Below are positions 52,198-61,299 of a stretch of DNA of 64,000 nt, one piece after another (positions within the stretch are counted from its first letter, which is position 1; the number at the start of each line of letters is the position of its first letter). The notes under the pieces are model-generated. The model was not told the DNA's origin and did no database searches. It saw nothing but the letters and a program-made list of their open reading frames with translations. The position numbers and the translations under genes were made by a program. This DNA is from Herbinix sp. (GTDB lineage: Bacteria; Bacillota; Clostridia; Lachnospirales; Lachnospiraceae). The stretch covers positions 25,934 through 89,933 of the forward strand of contig JARBTJ010000015.1 of assembly GCA_029240245.1 (NCBI GenBank). Reading direction: 5' to 3'.

Positions 52198-52380
52198 TCA
52201 GGCAGGAAAGAGGTTGATCTTATATTTTTTCACTTCCTTATTCATTGTATCTGAATACTTACCGAAAGTTCCGGTGATGACAGCAAAGGATTCATCATCA
52301 AGTAATCCTTTTTCTATTCTAAGCCATCGAGACGTAGTTAAGTATTTGCAAGCATAAGGACTAGATATATTACCTCGTGT
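52198..52380 (-). pseudogene. C-terminal remnant of an unidentified gene
   Basis: On the minus strand 60 codons are open up to a TGA at 52198. They read SSPYACKYLTTSRWLRIEKG, then LLDDESFAVITGTFGKYSDT and a lysine-rich end NLFPA. The composition looks like real protein, but there is no start codon, and an in-frame TAG at 52381-52383 cuts it off. I do not recognise the family. It is best explained as the tail of a gene lost by deletion or mutation. Confidence 0.5.
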
Positions 52381-52482
52381 CTATACGGAGGAATCCATTG
52401 TTGAGTGTTATTATATCAGAAAAGGTAGTACAGGACTAACTTATTAAAAATACATATTTAATATTTCAGACTAGAAGTTAAC

Positions 52483-52515
52483 GATTCATTTAGATTCATT
52501 TAGATTCATTTAGAT
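52483..52515. repeat. Short 10-bp tandem repeat
   Basis: GATTCATTTA is repeated at 52483, 52493 and 52503, with a partial fourth copy. It lies in AT-rich spacer upstream of the MerR-type promoter. Confidence 0.7.
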
Positions 52516-52574
52516 ATTTTTATTTTTTCATTTACGATTTCATTTCATTTTAGATATTTCATATTAGAAAAGGC

Positions 52575-52605
52575 TTGACTTAAAGTTAACTTTAAGTTTT
52601 ATAAT
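52575..52605 (+). promoter_or_regulatory. MerR-type promoter of the aldo-keto reductase gene
   Basis: TTGACT (52575-52580) and TATAAT (52600-52605) are separated by 19 bases, too long for unaided sigma-A but standard for MerR-controlled promoters. The spacer is filled by a perfect 20-bp palindrome with half-site ACTTAAAGTT (52578-52597). Activators of this type twist the spacer when they sense an inducer such as an aldehyde or redox signal. No MerR-type activator gene adjoins it. Confidence 0.85.
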
Positions 52606-52665
52606 GGATTCTGTAAGATATAATATATAAGAGTGCATTATGATGATAAAGGAGAATTTAATAAT

Positions 52666-53469
52666 ATGATGTTACAGGAAGCTTATACCTTAATGAATGG
52701 AGTGGAAGTACCTAAGATAGGACTTGGAACCTGGCAGATTCCAAATGGAGAGCCGGCATATAATGCAGTTTTATGGGCATTAAAAAATGGATATAGACAT
52801 ATTGACACAGCGATGGCTTATGGTAATGAAGCCAGTGTTGGAAAAGCAATCAAAGATTCCGGTATTCCCCGCGAAGATATCTTTGTAACTACCAAGTTGC
52901 CTGCAGAACGCAAGGGATATCAAGTTGCACACGATTGCTTTGATAAATCCCTTTCCGACCTGGGATTGGATTATATTGATATGTATCTTATTCATGCACC
53001 TTGGCCTTGGGATAGGATCGGAATGGATTGTACGGAAGGCAATGTAGAAAGCTGGAAAGCTTTTGAAGAAATTTATGCAAGCGGTAAAGCGAGATCAATC
53101 GGTGTGTCTAACTTTGAACCGAAGCACCTCCAACCGGTGCTTAATATGTGTAAGTATATGCCGATGGTTAATCAAATTCGCTATCATATCGGTGATGTGC
53201 AAGAAGAGGTGGTTAATTTCTGTGAGAAGTTAAACATCCAGATTACGGCGTATTCGCCTTTGGCTACAGGCAGGATTATCAATAATGAAGGCATCGTAGT
53301 TATGGCTGCGAAATATGATGCAACACCGGCTCAGATTTGCATCCGTTATTGCCTGCAGAAGAACAAAATTGTTATTCCAAAATCCACGAAGGAAGAGCGT
53401 ATTGTATCCAATGCTGAAGTTGAATTTGTGATCAGTGGGGAAGACATGAAAGTGCTTGATAACATGTAA
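52666..53469 (+). CDS. Aldo-keto reductase
   Basis: The 267-residue enzyme has MNGVEVPKIGLGTWQIPNG, HIDTAMAYGNEASVGKAI with catalytic Asp and Tyr, VTTKLPAE with the lysine, YIDMYLIHAPWP with the histidine, VNQIRYHIG, AYSPLATG and the NADPH-binding IPKSTKEERI. It reduces aldehydes or ketones. AAGGAGAA precedes the double ATG; I take the first. The stop follows soon after the cofactor motif, so the C-terminal loop is shorter than in many family members. It is driven by a MerR-type promoter. Confidence 0.92.
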   Translation: MMLQEAYTLMNGVEVPKIGLGTWQIPNGEPAYNAVLWALKNGYRHIDTAMAYGNEASVGKAIKDSGIPREDIFVTTKLPAERKGYQVAHDCFDKSLSDLGLDYIDMYLIHAPWPWDRIGMDCTEGNVESWKAFEEIYASGKARSIGVSNFEPKHLQPVLNMCKYMPMVNQIRYHIGDVQEEVVNFCEKLNIQITAYSPLATGRIINNEGIVVMAAKYDATPAQICIRYCLQKNKIVIPKSTKEERIVSNAEVEFVISGEDMKVLDNM

Positions 53470-53561
53470 GATAGATGATTAATAATTGGCAGACCATATG
53501 TCCTTTAAGTACAAATCATCTAAGAAATATTATATGGTTAATATGGATCAAACAGATCAAG

Positions 53562-53602
53562 ACGCGTCGCATAATAACTGTTTAAGTTAGAATGCGACGC
53601 GT
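53562..53602. terminator. Bidirectional terminator
   Basis: ACGCGTCGCAT (53562-53572) is exactly complementary to ATGCGACGCGT (53592-53602). It lies between convergent genes and probably serves both. Confidence 0.85.
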
Positions 53603-53716
53603 TCTTAGTACATTTTTCATATGAGTATTTAACTCTCTTTTATCCGTTTGTCTGAAAAATTTCAAGTCGTCCATAACCCATTGCTTTGTCGATCATAGGC
53701 GAGCCAACTATGTGAT

Positions 53717-54742
53717 TCACTGGTTAATGGCCGGTTCAGTTGTCAGGTCCAATTCATTTATAAATCGGTGATACCACAATTTAAAGAGTCCCATCCGATA
53801 ATCAAAATAGTCGTCGTTATACCAACAGCAACCGGCATTCAGTTCCATGACATCGGCGTGAAGTCCCATCAGCCACAGTTCTCGTAATGCTGCAAAGGCA
53901 GGCAGGGAGGATAATTCGATATCACTTAACTTGCGCACACTGTTGTAACCCTCTAAAAAAGATTTCCAGGGTTCCTTCTCGATATATTTTTCATCACTGG
54001 CGGTTTCATTCCAGACGAAGATGGAGATATCATAAATACGCCATCCATAACCCATGCAATCGAAATCAAAAATGGTGGGATTATTACCCTCAAAGAATAC
54101 ATTTCCGCTATGGATATCACCGTGACAATATCCGTATACGGGTTTGTTCCGGTTTAAATTATTACTTATATGTCCACAAAGTTTTTCGGCAGAGCTTCTT
54201 AAATACTCATAATCGTCAGGACGATGTACCAGATAGGGATGAATCAGTTTTAAAGGTTTTTCTGCTAACTGGATTAAGTCAATCGGTGTACGGCTGACTT
54301 TAAAATTATGTTCATCCGATATAGTATGAAGTTTGGCAAGCATTTGGCCCAGGTTATAGGACTTCTTGATATGATCCTCAGACGGAACATTCTTTGCTTC
54401 TTCGAAAAGTACCACATACCGTTTGCCTTCCGGTGCAGGGATTTCCCAGACATAACTGCCATCCTTATCAATAACCGGAGCAGCAACACGTAAACTGTTT
54501 TTGTATAAAGTGTTTATGATGAAAATTTCTTCTTCATAATCACATTTTTCATGTACGCCGGTAAGGGATATTCGTAAATAATATACCTTTTCCCCCGCGT
54601 TAACTTTGTAAATAGCATTTAATCCATCATCGAAATAACGGCAGCTTAACGGTTCCTCCAATTCATATCTTTTTATTAATTCATTCTTTAGTGCCTCCGG
54701 CTTCAATTGCGAATATCGGACAGGGAAATATATATCACTCAT
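53717..54742 (-). CDS. Aminoglycoside phosphotransferase/homoserine kinase-like kinase
   Basis: The 341-residue protein has the APH-fold catalytic loop YCHGDIHSGNVFFEG and the metal loop IFDFDCMGYGWRIYDIS. The N-terminal lobe contains AIYKVNAGEKVYYLRIS and a lid helix. The start at 54742 has GGAGG five bases upstream; a longer frame adds 25 residues without a ribosome site. Such proteins phosphorylate small molecules (homoserine, choline, aminoglycosides, unknown metabolites). The substrate cannot be inferred and a resistance role should not be assumed. Confidence 0.82.
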   Translation of the reverse strand: MSDIYFPVRYSQLKPEALKNELIKRYELEEPLSCRYFDDGLNAIYKVNAGEKVYYLRISLTGVHEKCDYEEEIFIINTLYKNSLRVAAPVIDKDGSYVWEIPAPEGKRYVVLFEEAKNVPSEDHIKKSYNLGQMLAKLHTISDEHNFKVSRTPIDLIQLAEKPLKLIHPYLVHRPDDYEYLRSSAEKLCGHISNNLNRNKPVYGYCHGDIHSGNVFFEGNNPTIFDFDCMGYGWRIYDISIFVWNETASDEKYIEKEPWKSFLEGYNSVRKLSDIELSSLPAFAALRELWLMGLHADVMELNAGCCWYNDDYFDYRMGLFKLWYHRFINELDLTTEPAINQ

Positions 54743-54943
54743 AATTACCTCCAAGTTTAGAATATAATTACCAATAATTACATATTTCATTGTAATCGAA
54801 TACTCTACATTTATCAATTCTATTATTTCCGTTAGGATACCAGAAGTGATTGATTTGATGGATATCTCGGATTATTTATCATTTACTCAAATATTTTTAT
54901 ACCAAAGGAGAGATTGCTGCTATGTATTTTAATACATCTTTTA

Positions 54944-55288
54944 TTATAGTCGGAGATTCATACCAAGAATTTTATAGGTATTTTTATCAAGATAAACGAT
55001 GATTGGACCTGCGAAAGCCTCCAAGGTCACATTAGTGTGAAAAGTTACTGCATAGGTGTCTATATTCTTGATACTTGTAATGTCATAATCATTGTTCATG
55101 ATTTTAAGTTCATTCGATATCGGGTATTCATCTACGGAAGCTGTTTCCCAATCTATAATCAATTCTTTACCCTGATCGTTTAGATAATCATAAGCTATTT
55201 CTCGGATTTCTGTTTCCGATTTTATCTCCTTACATCCCGAGATTAGTAGTAGTAATGAAATACTGAATACAAACATAACATTTTTCAT
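54944..55288 (-). CDS. Small putative lipoprotein
   Basis: This 114-residue protein has a lipoprotein signal MKNVMFVFSISLLLLISGCKE with lipobox LISGC. The mature part has a YLDKNTYKILGMNLRL ending, similar to PepSY-like or YpmB-type small domains ('vyvDkkTgeilg'). AGGTG precedes the ATG. I do not recognise the exact family. It lies alone between a kinase gene and a divergent phosphatase gene. Confidence 0.65.
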   Translation of the reverse strand: MKNVMFVFSISLLLLISGCKEIKSETEIREIAYDYLNDQGKELIIDWETASVDEYPISNELKIMNNDYDITSIKNIDTYAVTFHTNVTLEAFAGPIIVYLDKNTYKILGMNLRL

Positions 55289-55463
55289 ATTTGCACCTGC
55301 TTTCAATATATAAATAAAGCTCATAATCATTTCCTGATTATTGAGCATACCTAATTTTGATTATAGAACATTTTTATTTACAAGTCTAGTAATATTTTAC
55401 CTACATGATACAATAGGTTTATCGATAACATAAAGGTAATGCGCAGACCAATTGGAGGGTAAA

Positions 55464-56072
55464 ATGAAAGAAATTATAACGATACAACATACGCAATCGA
55501 TTCACCATACGAATGGAATGATCGGCTCATGGACGGATTGGGACCTTACGGAGCTGGGGAAGGAACAGGCGCATAGAATAGGTCTAAAATTATCAGATGA
55601 ATTAAAAGGAAAATCGTATCTTATGTATTCTTCAGATCTGCTTCGGGCAAGGCATACGGCGGAGATCGTAGCGAAACACTTACATATTACGCCTATCATA
55701 AATGAGGTATTAAGAGAACGGAATTTAGGTAGTGCAGTTGGAAAAAGTGTTGAATGGCTGCATGAAAATGCTAGATGCTGGGAAAAATCCGTGGATGATC
55801 GGGTTCTTGATGATGCGGATTCAAGGAGGGACGTCTGGAAAAGGTTAGAGCTTTTCTATCAGCAGATAGTGAATGATGAAAACGAAAATATTATTCTGGT
55901 TTCACACGGTGATACGTTAAGTATATTTAATGCAATATGGCTTGGGCTAAAACCGGAAGCTTTGAATACCTGTGATTTATTTGGTATGGCAGGGGGAGTA
56001 TCTTTCTTTTACGTTAATGCGGATGGAAAACATATCATCAAACGGTTAAGCGATATGTCTTATGTAAGGTAG
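55464..56072 (+). CDS. Histidine phosphatase-family protein with altered RHG motif
   Basis: The 202-residue protein has the phosphoglycerate-mutase-like fold: DWDLTELGKEQA, YSSDLLRARHTAEIV, LRERNLGSAVG, and the C-terminal LVSHGDTLSIFNAIWLGL with the second histidine. The N-terminal motif is ITIQHTQS, so the usual R-H-G reads Q-H-T; the nucleophile His remains but the phosphate-binding Arg is replaced. GGAGGG precedes the ATG at 55464. The change may mean altered substrate binding. I believe this variant occurs in other clostridia, so it is not a local mutation. Confidence 0.8.
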   Translation: MKEIITIQHTQSIHHTNGMIGSWTDWDLTELGKEQAHRIGLKLSDELKGKSYLMYSSDLLRARHTAEIVAKHLHITPIINEVLRERNLGSAVGKSVEWLHENARCWEKSVDDRVLDDADSRRDVWKRLELFYQQIVNDENENIILVSHGDTLSIFNAIWLGLKPEALNTCDLFGMAGGVSFFYVNADGKHIIKRLSDMSYVR

Positions 56073-56258
56073 GATATGGGATGAGCTACATCACGGTTAA
56101 GTGATTCCAGTGCTTACGGTTAAATAATAGTAGTAACAATTAAGGTGAGATCTGTGCCTCCTGCGTACTCTCTTGCATTATTTGATATACATAAAAAAAC
56201 ACGCAAGCCTTTTTTATAAGGATCACATGTTGATGGAATCTTATTGGAATAAAAATAA

Positions 56259-56331
56259 TGGAGCATAGGGGATTCGAACCCCTGACCCCCACACTGCCAG
56301 TGTGGTGCGCTCCCAGCTGCGCTAATGCCCC
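56259..56331 (-). tRNA. tRNA-Ala (anticodon GGC)
   Basis: On the minus strand the 73 bases fold as a full cloverleaf: acceptor GGGGCAT/ATGCTCC with the G3-U70 pair that identifies alanine tRNAs, D-arm GCGC/GCGC, anticodon arm CCACA-CTGGCAG-TGTGG giving anticodon GGC, and T-arm AGGGG-TTCGAAT-CCCCT. The discriminator is A; the CCA end is not encoded. Confidence 0.97.
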
Positions 56332-56512
56332 ATGTATATTAAGAGAATACCATATTCATCGGAAAAGTCAATGAGTGAGACAGGATTTTTCGAGTTAGCT
56401 CACGACTTTTTTCGATTGCAACGTACAAGGTATGATGCGCTTGACTTTTGAGAGCATATCGGATTATGTTCACAAACGACGATAAAATTAAAGATGTATA
56501 ACCTGGGAATAG

Positions 56513-57040
56513 CTAATGGGCACCGATTCTATGTAATGTTTCTTCTAGAGTAATACATTCAGCATATCGATCCTTCCACATCGTTTCATTATAATATTGG
56601 TAGGATCGTTCTGCTGACATAAACTCATTGTCAAAAGTTGAATTTGTATAAGCGGGAACAATCATATGAAATCCATGTTCAAAACCACATTTGATCGTCG
56701 CATCAATACAGTAATCTGTTTGGAGTCCCACAATAATTATATTTTGTTCGTTTTTTTCTTGCAGATATTTAAGTAACCCAGTACCTTTAAAGGCACTATT
56801 AAATTGTTTATCAAAGATTTTTTCATCTGGTTCGGGTTTAAATTTATCATAAACTTCAAATCCCATATCCCCTTTTGTCAGCCCACTCCCAGGTCCGTCA
56901 TCATGTCGAATATAGATCACTTCCATTTTCTTAGCTCTTGATTCCTTAATAATTTTGGATACATTTTCTACAAAAACATCAAACTGATATAGTTCTGCTG
57001 TTGTAATTAACGACTGAGCATCTACAACTAATAAAACCAT
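56513..57040 (-). CDS. Isochorismatase-like cysteine hydrolase
   Basis: This 175-residue protein of the isochorismatase/nicotinamidase family has LLVVDAQ with the catalytic Asp7, FNSAFKGTGLLKYL with the lysine region, and VGLQTDYCIDATIKCGFEHGF with the nucleophilic cysteine. The start at ATG 57040 fits AAGGTGA five bases upstream. The substrate may be an amide such as nicotinamide or a related compound; the sequence does not decide. Single gene. Confidence 0.85.
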   Translation of the reverse strand: MVLLVVDAQSLITTAELYQFDVFVENVSKIIKESRAKKMEVIYIRHDDGPGSGLTKGDMGFEVYDKFKPEPDEKIFDKQFNSAFKGTGLLKYLQEKNEQNIIIVGLQTDYCIDATIKCGFEHGFHMIVPAYTNSTFDNEFMSAERSYQYYNETMWKDRYAECITLEETLHRIGAH

Positions 57041-57493
57041 TATGTTCACCTTATCCTCTCATCATAAATTATTGGAGTTTATCAATCGGTCTAATAATAT
57101 GTGGTTAATACGTTACAATTTAATTCTATCGATACTTTTAATACTATTTCCAAAGGCCTCAAGGATATGATCTATATGAGAATATATTCACGAATAGTAT
57201 CCAATTCTCTTAATATATGATATCATATCAAACAGAATAAATAAACTTATTTTGCCAGTAATCTATACCTGATGATAAAACCTGTCATTGAAAGTGACTT
57301 GGAAGAAGTATTAATTAAAGAAGCATCAAACTGAATTGCGGAATATAACCTGATTAGGCAATATAATAGCGAGTGATAATGGGATCATTAGAAATTGGTT
57401 TAACTATTGTACTTTAGCTTTGGAGACAGAAAAATTTACGTTCATGTTTCTTGTTAATGAATAAGTATAACTACTTCACAAAAATAATAGTTG
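57041..57493. other. Spacer with a possible acetyltransferase-start remnant
   Basis: No intact gene is seen. At 57272 an ATG opens MIKPVIESDLEEVLIKEASN and a stop, which resembles the first residues of GNAT acetyltransferases ('MIRp...sDleevl.i'). It has no convincing ribosome site. It may be what is left of a deleted gene, or chance. Confidence 0.25.
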
Positions 57494-57530
57494 CATCAAA
57501 ATCCCAGGCCTACAACCAGGGATTTTGATG
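57494..57530. terminator. Perfect terminator hairpin downstream of the AraC/GyrI-like gene
   Basis: CATCAAAATCCC (57494-57505) is exactly complementary to GGGATTTTGATG (57519-57530). It lies just past the stop of the minus-strand regulator gene; in that direction the second arm is followed by AACTATT. Confidence 0.8.
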
Positions 57531-57565
57531 TAACTTGATAATTGGTATGCCCACTAGTTAAAATC

Positions 57566-58480
57566 CTATTTTCTCCTCACAGGACGCAAAACCTCATATC
57601 CGAGAACTTCGGGACAATGACGTTGGTAGTTTTGACAAACTTCTTCGTTCCATTGGTATTTTTGGCTATTGAAACTCTCGACTTCAATGTTATAGTTCCA
57701 TGCAAGATTTTCTACCTGTTGCATCACCTCATTATTATCTTTTAAATAATCAAATGTAGGATGAAAGAATACGAGATAATAGCTAGCCGGGAATTCTTTC
57801 ATGATAAAACCATGAGGAATATCCCCGTTATATTCAAGGGATACACCAAATCCGTAAAAATACTTACGAACTCCATTTACATAATGCCATCCTGCCATAT
57901 GGCATCCGATAACAGGATCTGATAAGTGTCTCATACTTTCGATAATGCCACATACCTCATCACAATTATTATTGTTCCAAAAGTCTCCATATCCGTCTGC
58001 TTTATCACTCCATATACCGATATACTTATGTGCCGGAAGATATTCCATGCGTATCTCAGCATTCTTTAAACATGTTTTATTCATTGTTCTTTCTCCTCTA
58101 TTATTATAGTGTTCGGGAAATAAAACCACTTGTATGTTTGAAAGAGCAATCGGAACAGGTCTCCTCCTATATACCGATGGTGTACATCCATAGGCATTTA
58201 CAAAAGCTCTCGTCAGAGCTTCCTGTGAGGAATAACCATATTCAATAGCTATATCGAGAATGCGCTCGTTTGTATCTCTTATATCAAGTGTGGCTTTTGC
58301 AAGTCTACGCCCGGCAATATAACTTTTAATAGACATACCTACAATTTCATGAAACTTTGTTGAACAATAATATGGTGAGTACCCAATCTGCTTCGACATG
58401 TCAAGAAGTGATGGATTATCAGACAATTTATCTTCAATCCAGTAAATCATTTTTTGTATGGCCTCATTCCATTCATACAA
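57566..58480 (-). CDS. AraC-family regulator with GyrI-like effector domain
   Basis: This 304-residue protein has two N-terminal helix-turn-helix motifs (LSDNPSLLDMSKQIGYSPYYCSTKF and ILDIAIEYGYSSQEALTRAF, then YGCTPSVYRRRP) and a C-terminal GyrI-like small-molecule-binding domain (RMEYLPAHKYIGIWSD to FPASYYLVFFHPTFDYL). The layout matches SoxS/Rob-like multidrug-type regulators. The start is a TTG at 58480 with GGGAGG ten bases upstream. It probably responds to a hydrophobic or cationic compound. Confidence 0.85.
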   Translation of the reverse strand: MYEWNEAIQKMIYWIEDKLSDNPSLLDMSKQIGYSPYYCSTKFHEIVGMSIKSYIAGRRLAKATLDIRDTNERILDIAIEYGYSSQEALTRAFVNAYGCTPSVYRRRPVPIALSNIQVVLFPEHYNNRGERTMNKTCLKNAEIRMEYLPAHKYIGIWSDKADGYGDFWNNNNCDEVCGIIESMRHLSDPVIGCHMAGWHYVNGVRKYFYGFGVSLEYNGDIPHGFIMKEFPASYYLVFFHPTFDYLKDNNEVMQQVENLAWNYNIEVESFNSQKYQWNEEVCQNYQRHCPEVLGYEVLRPVRRK

Positions 58481-58643
58481 GATATTTCGCCTCCCTTCAT
58501 AATATAGGATAGTATAGAAAACTGATAAAGTCTTGATATAAGTTGTGAAGTTGATCTATTAACAAACGAATTATTTTTTATTCACTTAACCATTTCTTCA
58601 TTATTTTGATTTGGTTATCATATCTTTCAAGTAAGAGCGAGAC

Positions 58644-58730
58644 GGGAACAAATTCTATCCCCTCGAAAGAATACTGATAGAGAAGAATTTTTCAGCACAT
58701 CCATTTATTGCGTACTCAATTAGGGACTCT
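58644..58730. repeat. Diverged direct repeat, copy 1
   Basis: About 85 bases containing ATTCTATCCCCTCGAAAGAA, ACTGATAGAGAAGAATT and GCGTACTCA are clearly related to 61960-62043, including order and spacing of the shared words. It does not code for protein. It may be a decayed repeat element. The rest of the 272-base spacer shows nothing. Confidence 0.6.
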
Positions 58731-58752
58731 TAAATTTTTATAATTTTTTGTT

Positions 58753-59664
58753 TTATGATTTTATCAATTTTTCTAGTTCTCTTTCTGGTACTCTTTTTTC
58801 AATTATAGCTCCACGTTTCTCGTACCAACTAATCCATTTCTGGCAGTATTCAATAGCTTTTTCCTTATTTCCCATCTGCTTATAAATGCATACAAAAGAG
58901 TATAATGTATCGCAATAGGTTTCACTATCTATTTTCCATGCCTTTTCAAAGCAAGATAATGCTTCATTTAATAAATTCTTAGATTGTAGAATATCACCCT
59001 TATTTTGATATAAAAACCACTCATCATATCCTGCTGCTATTGCCTTATCAATCATTTGCTCAGCATCTTCATACTGATTAGCATTGATATAGGCTGTAAT
59101 CAGCGCATTACGAAAGACTATACTATCCGGCTTTACATTACATTTTACATGGAGTTCATGAATCATATGTTGAATCTGATTCATATCAGCTTTAAGACAT
59201 ATTTTATAAGATAGAGCATCCCTGTAAATACGGTCATTTTCATCTTTAGCCATTTCCATTGCTCTGTTAAAATAATCTTCTGCTATATGAAAACAAGTCC
59301 ATGCAAAATACCAATTTATATAACCATATGTATTCAAGTCTCTTGCAGTATATTTACCTTCAGTGAATAAACGATTATATGCAAGTTCTGCCAGCTGAAA
59401 ATCTTCTTTCTTTTTTGTATCCTCAAAAATTGCTGCAAGTTTGCTTGCTAAATTGTCATAACTTTCTTGATTCTCTCGAAACAGTTCATCAATTGTTACA
59501 CAACATGTCTTTGCAATTGCTGGTAACATCATCGTATCTGGAACACTTTGTGCATTTTCCCATTTACTGATAGCTTGATAGGAAATATTTAATTTTTCAG
59601 CCAATTGCTCCTGTGTCATACCTAATTCTTCACGAAGAGCCTTTATGTTCTTGCCAATTGTCAT
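58753..59664 (-). CDS. XRE-family regulator with C-terminal TPR-like domain
   Basis: This 303-residue protein starts with a classical XRE helix-turn-helix (IGKNIKALREELGMTQEQLAEKLNISY, then QAISKWENAQSVPD) and goes on with helical repeats resembling TPRs (for example ALITAYINANQYEDAEQMID, LNEALSCFEKAWKI, MGNKEKAIEYCQKW). This arrangement is shared with the RRNPP quorum-sensing regulators, though many unrelated XRE-TPR proteins exist. GGAGG precedes the ATG. A small secreted-peptide-like gene lies 730 bases away on the same strand. Confidence 0.85.
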   Translation of the reverse strand: MTIGKNIKALREELGMTQEQLAEKLNISYQAISKWENAQSVPDTMMLPAIAKTCCVTIDELFRENQESYDNLASKLAAIFEDTKKKEDFQLAELAYNRLFTEGKYTARDLNTYGYINWYFAWTCFHIAEDYFNRAMEMAKDENDRIYRDALSYKICLKADMNQIQHMIHELHVKCNVKPDSIVFRNALITAYINANQYEDAEQMIDKAIAAGYDEWFLYQNKGDILQSKNLLNEALSCFEKAWKIDSETYCDTLYSFVCIYKQMGNKEKAIEYCQKWISWYEKRGAIIEKRVPERELEKLIKS

Positions 59665-60393
59665 TATTTTGTTCCTCCATATCTTAAAATTTAACGATCG
59701 TTGATTATATTATAAATAATTCATTCACAGATTCAATAACTTATCATTTGCATCTACTCAACTCACACTTGAGTTAACTAATACAAACAAAATATTTAAT
59801 AATATTACCAACAGGTCAATGCAGGTGAAAACGGAATCATTGCGAGATATTATTTAGGGAACAAAAATCATCAGAAAGTCCATCGACAGAATGTCAGTTT
59901 TATTTCATGGCTGTATCAATGATTATGAAAAGACTAAGAAGGACCTAGAAAGACCTAGAAAGACCTAGAAAGACTAAGAGACTAAGAAAGACCTAGATAA
60001 TATGAAGTTCATTTTCAAGGATTTTATTGAAGTATGCCAAGAAGTAATGCTTAATCTAGTCTAATCCCTTTGATGATATCGAAATAAATGTCAGTGGATG
60101 CAAATCTCCGAACAAGCCTAAAGATGAAAGTATAACATTCATATTGATTCATGCAAACATATGGGCAATACATTATGATTTTTCAAAGATCGGACCCAAT
60201 TATTATGCATGATTATAATTAGTATATCTGATAAACCCAGAATAATAAGCATAAGTTTCCTGTTGATTAATTAGAATGGAAAGAAGCGGAGACAATCAAC
60301 TAGTGCGGAAGCGGTAGATGCTATATGTTTAAAATGTTATTTTTTCATCACACCCTTAACAGTTAATACTTTGTTCGTTTTCTCTTGAGTTTA
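59665..60393. other. 729-base spacer with tandem repeats and a frame remnant
   Basis: No intact gene. At 59931-59998 a 10-bp unit (AGACCTAGAA) is repeated several times with variants. From 60060 to 60212 a plus-strand frame of 50 codons is open with protein-like text (FDDIEINVSGCKSPNKPKD, then FILIHANIWAIHYDF) but no start codon, and it is preceded by TAG. This may be a fragment of a dead gene. Confidence 0.4.
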
Positions 60394-60576
60394 TCAATCA
60401 ACCCTTTTTTCATCATTTTCTGCTTCACTTATTTCTCTTATTAATACATTTCTTTCTTCCATGCGCTTTAACATTTTACTTACTTCGTTACTCGTAACAG
60501 GACCCGATAATAATGTTGTGCAAATGGAAAGCATAATTAAAATTTGTTTGATACGTCTATATTTTTTGTTTTTCAT
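60394..60576 (-). CDS. Small exported or membrane-anchored peptide
   Basis: This 60-residue product starts MKNKKYRRIKQILIMLSICT, with basic residues and a hydrophobic stretch typical of a signal sequence, then SGPVTSNEV and a highly charged tail (KMLKRMEERNVLIREISEAE). AAGGAG precedes the ATG with good spacing. It lies 71 bases after a two-span membrane protein gene on the same strand, so the two may form one transcript. It could be a precursor of a signalling peptide or a small membrane regulator; unknown. Confidence 0.5.
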   Translation of the reverse strand: MKNKKYRRIKQILIMLSICTTLLSGPVTSNEVSKMLKRMEERNVLIREISEAENDEKRVD

Positions 60577-60647
60577 CCAATATTCTCCTTTTTTACATAA
60601 CAAAAGAATGACATACTTATATGCCATTTAAAAAATGTAAAAAGGAT

Positions 60648-61031
60648 TCAATTATTTAATCGGATTTTTTGTGCTATCAAAGACTTTTTATAAATTTTGG
60701 TAAAACGCGATTGTTCATAGAAATAGTACTCATTAATTTGAATAAAAAGTATAATTGCACTAAATATACCAACCATATAGAATGTTATGTTGGATATCGT
60801 ATTAACGTGGGTGCGATTTAGTAAAGTGCTTTTTAAATGGATTAATAAATTATTGTTTCCATCACCAAAATTTTTACATTCTTTATTAACATAAGCTAAC
60901 TGTGAATCATGAATCTGCTGCTGAACTGATTGGACTCCATAATAAATCATATGAACGGATATACATATCGTACAAATGAACAGTAATAAATACAAAAAAA
61001 TTTTATATAACAATTTATTTTTTGCTTTCAT
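60648..61031 (-). CDS. Small two-span membrane protein
   Basis: The 127-residue protein has one span near the N-terminus (IFLYLLLFICTICISVHMIYY) and one near residues 82-100 (ISNITFYMVGIFSAIILFI), with an extracellular loop of about 45 residues between them and a basic C-terminus. GGAGG lies seven bases before the ATG at 61031. The family is not recognised. It is probably cotranscribed with the following small peptide gene. Confidence 0.6.
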   Translation of the reverse strand: MKAKNKLLYKIFLYLLLFICTICISVHMIYYGVQSVQQQIHDSQLAYVNKECKNFGDGNNNLLIHLKSTLLNRTHVNTISNITFYMVGIFSAIILFIQINEYYFYEQSRFTKIYKKSLIAQKIRLNN

Positions 61032-61299
61032 AATGTCCTCCATTCATTTGATATAGCTTTATTGTAAGGTATTGGTAAAAACTAATCAAGCAATATCTTA
61101 TTGAAGTATATAAATAAAACGTTTTCAAAAAGTTGATCCAATATCTTTGTTCTAAATTACAGTCTGTTTCAATTTCGTTATTTGAAATACCACCGTTTTG
61201 TATGATGCTTTATGATGAACCGATATAATGTACGGATAAAGGAAGTTAAACCAATATACGGAATGGAGTAGAAAATAGAAGGAAAAAAGTACATCTATT

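Noticed and set aside
53887..54297. Plus-strand frame of 136 residues opposite the kinase gene
   Set aside because: It lies antisense to the conserved HGDIHSGN/DFD region of the kinase, is Arg/His/Tyr-rich and lacks a ribosome site.
53717..54742. Antibiotic-resistance reading of the APH-fold kinase
   Set aside because: The fold is shared by many metabolic kinases and nothing in the sequence or neighbourhood points to aminoglycosides.
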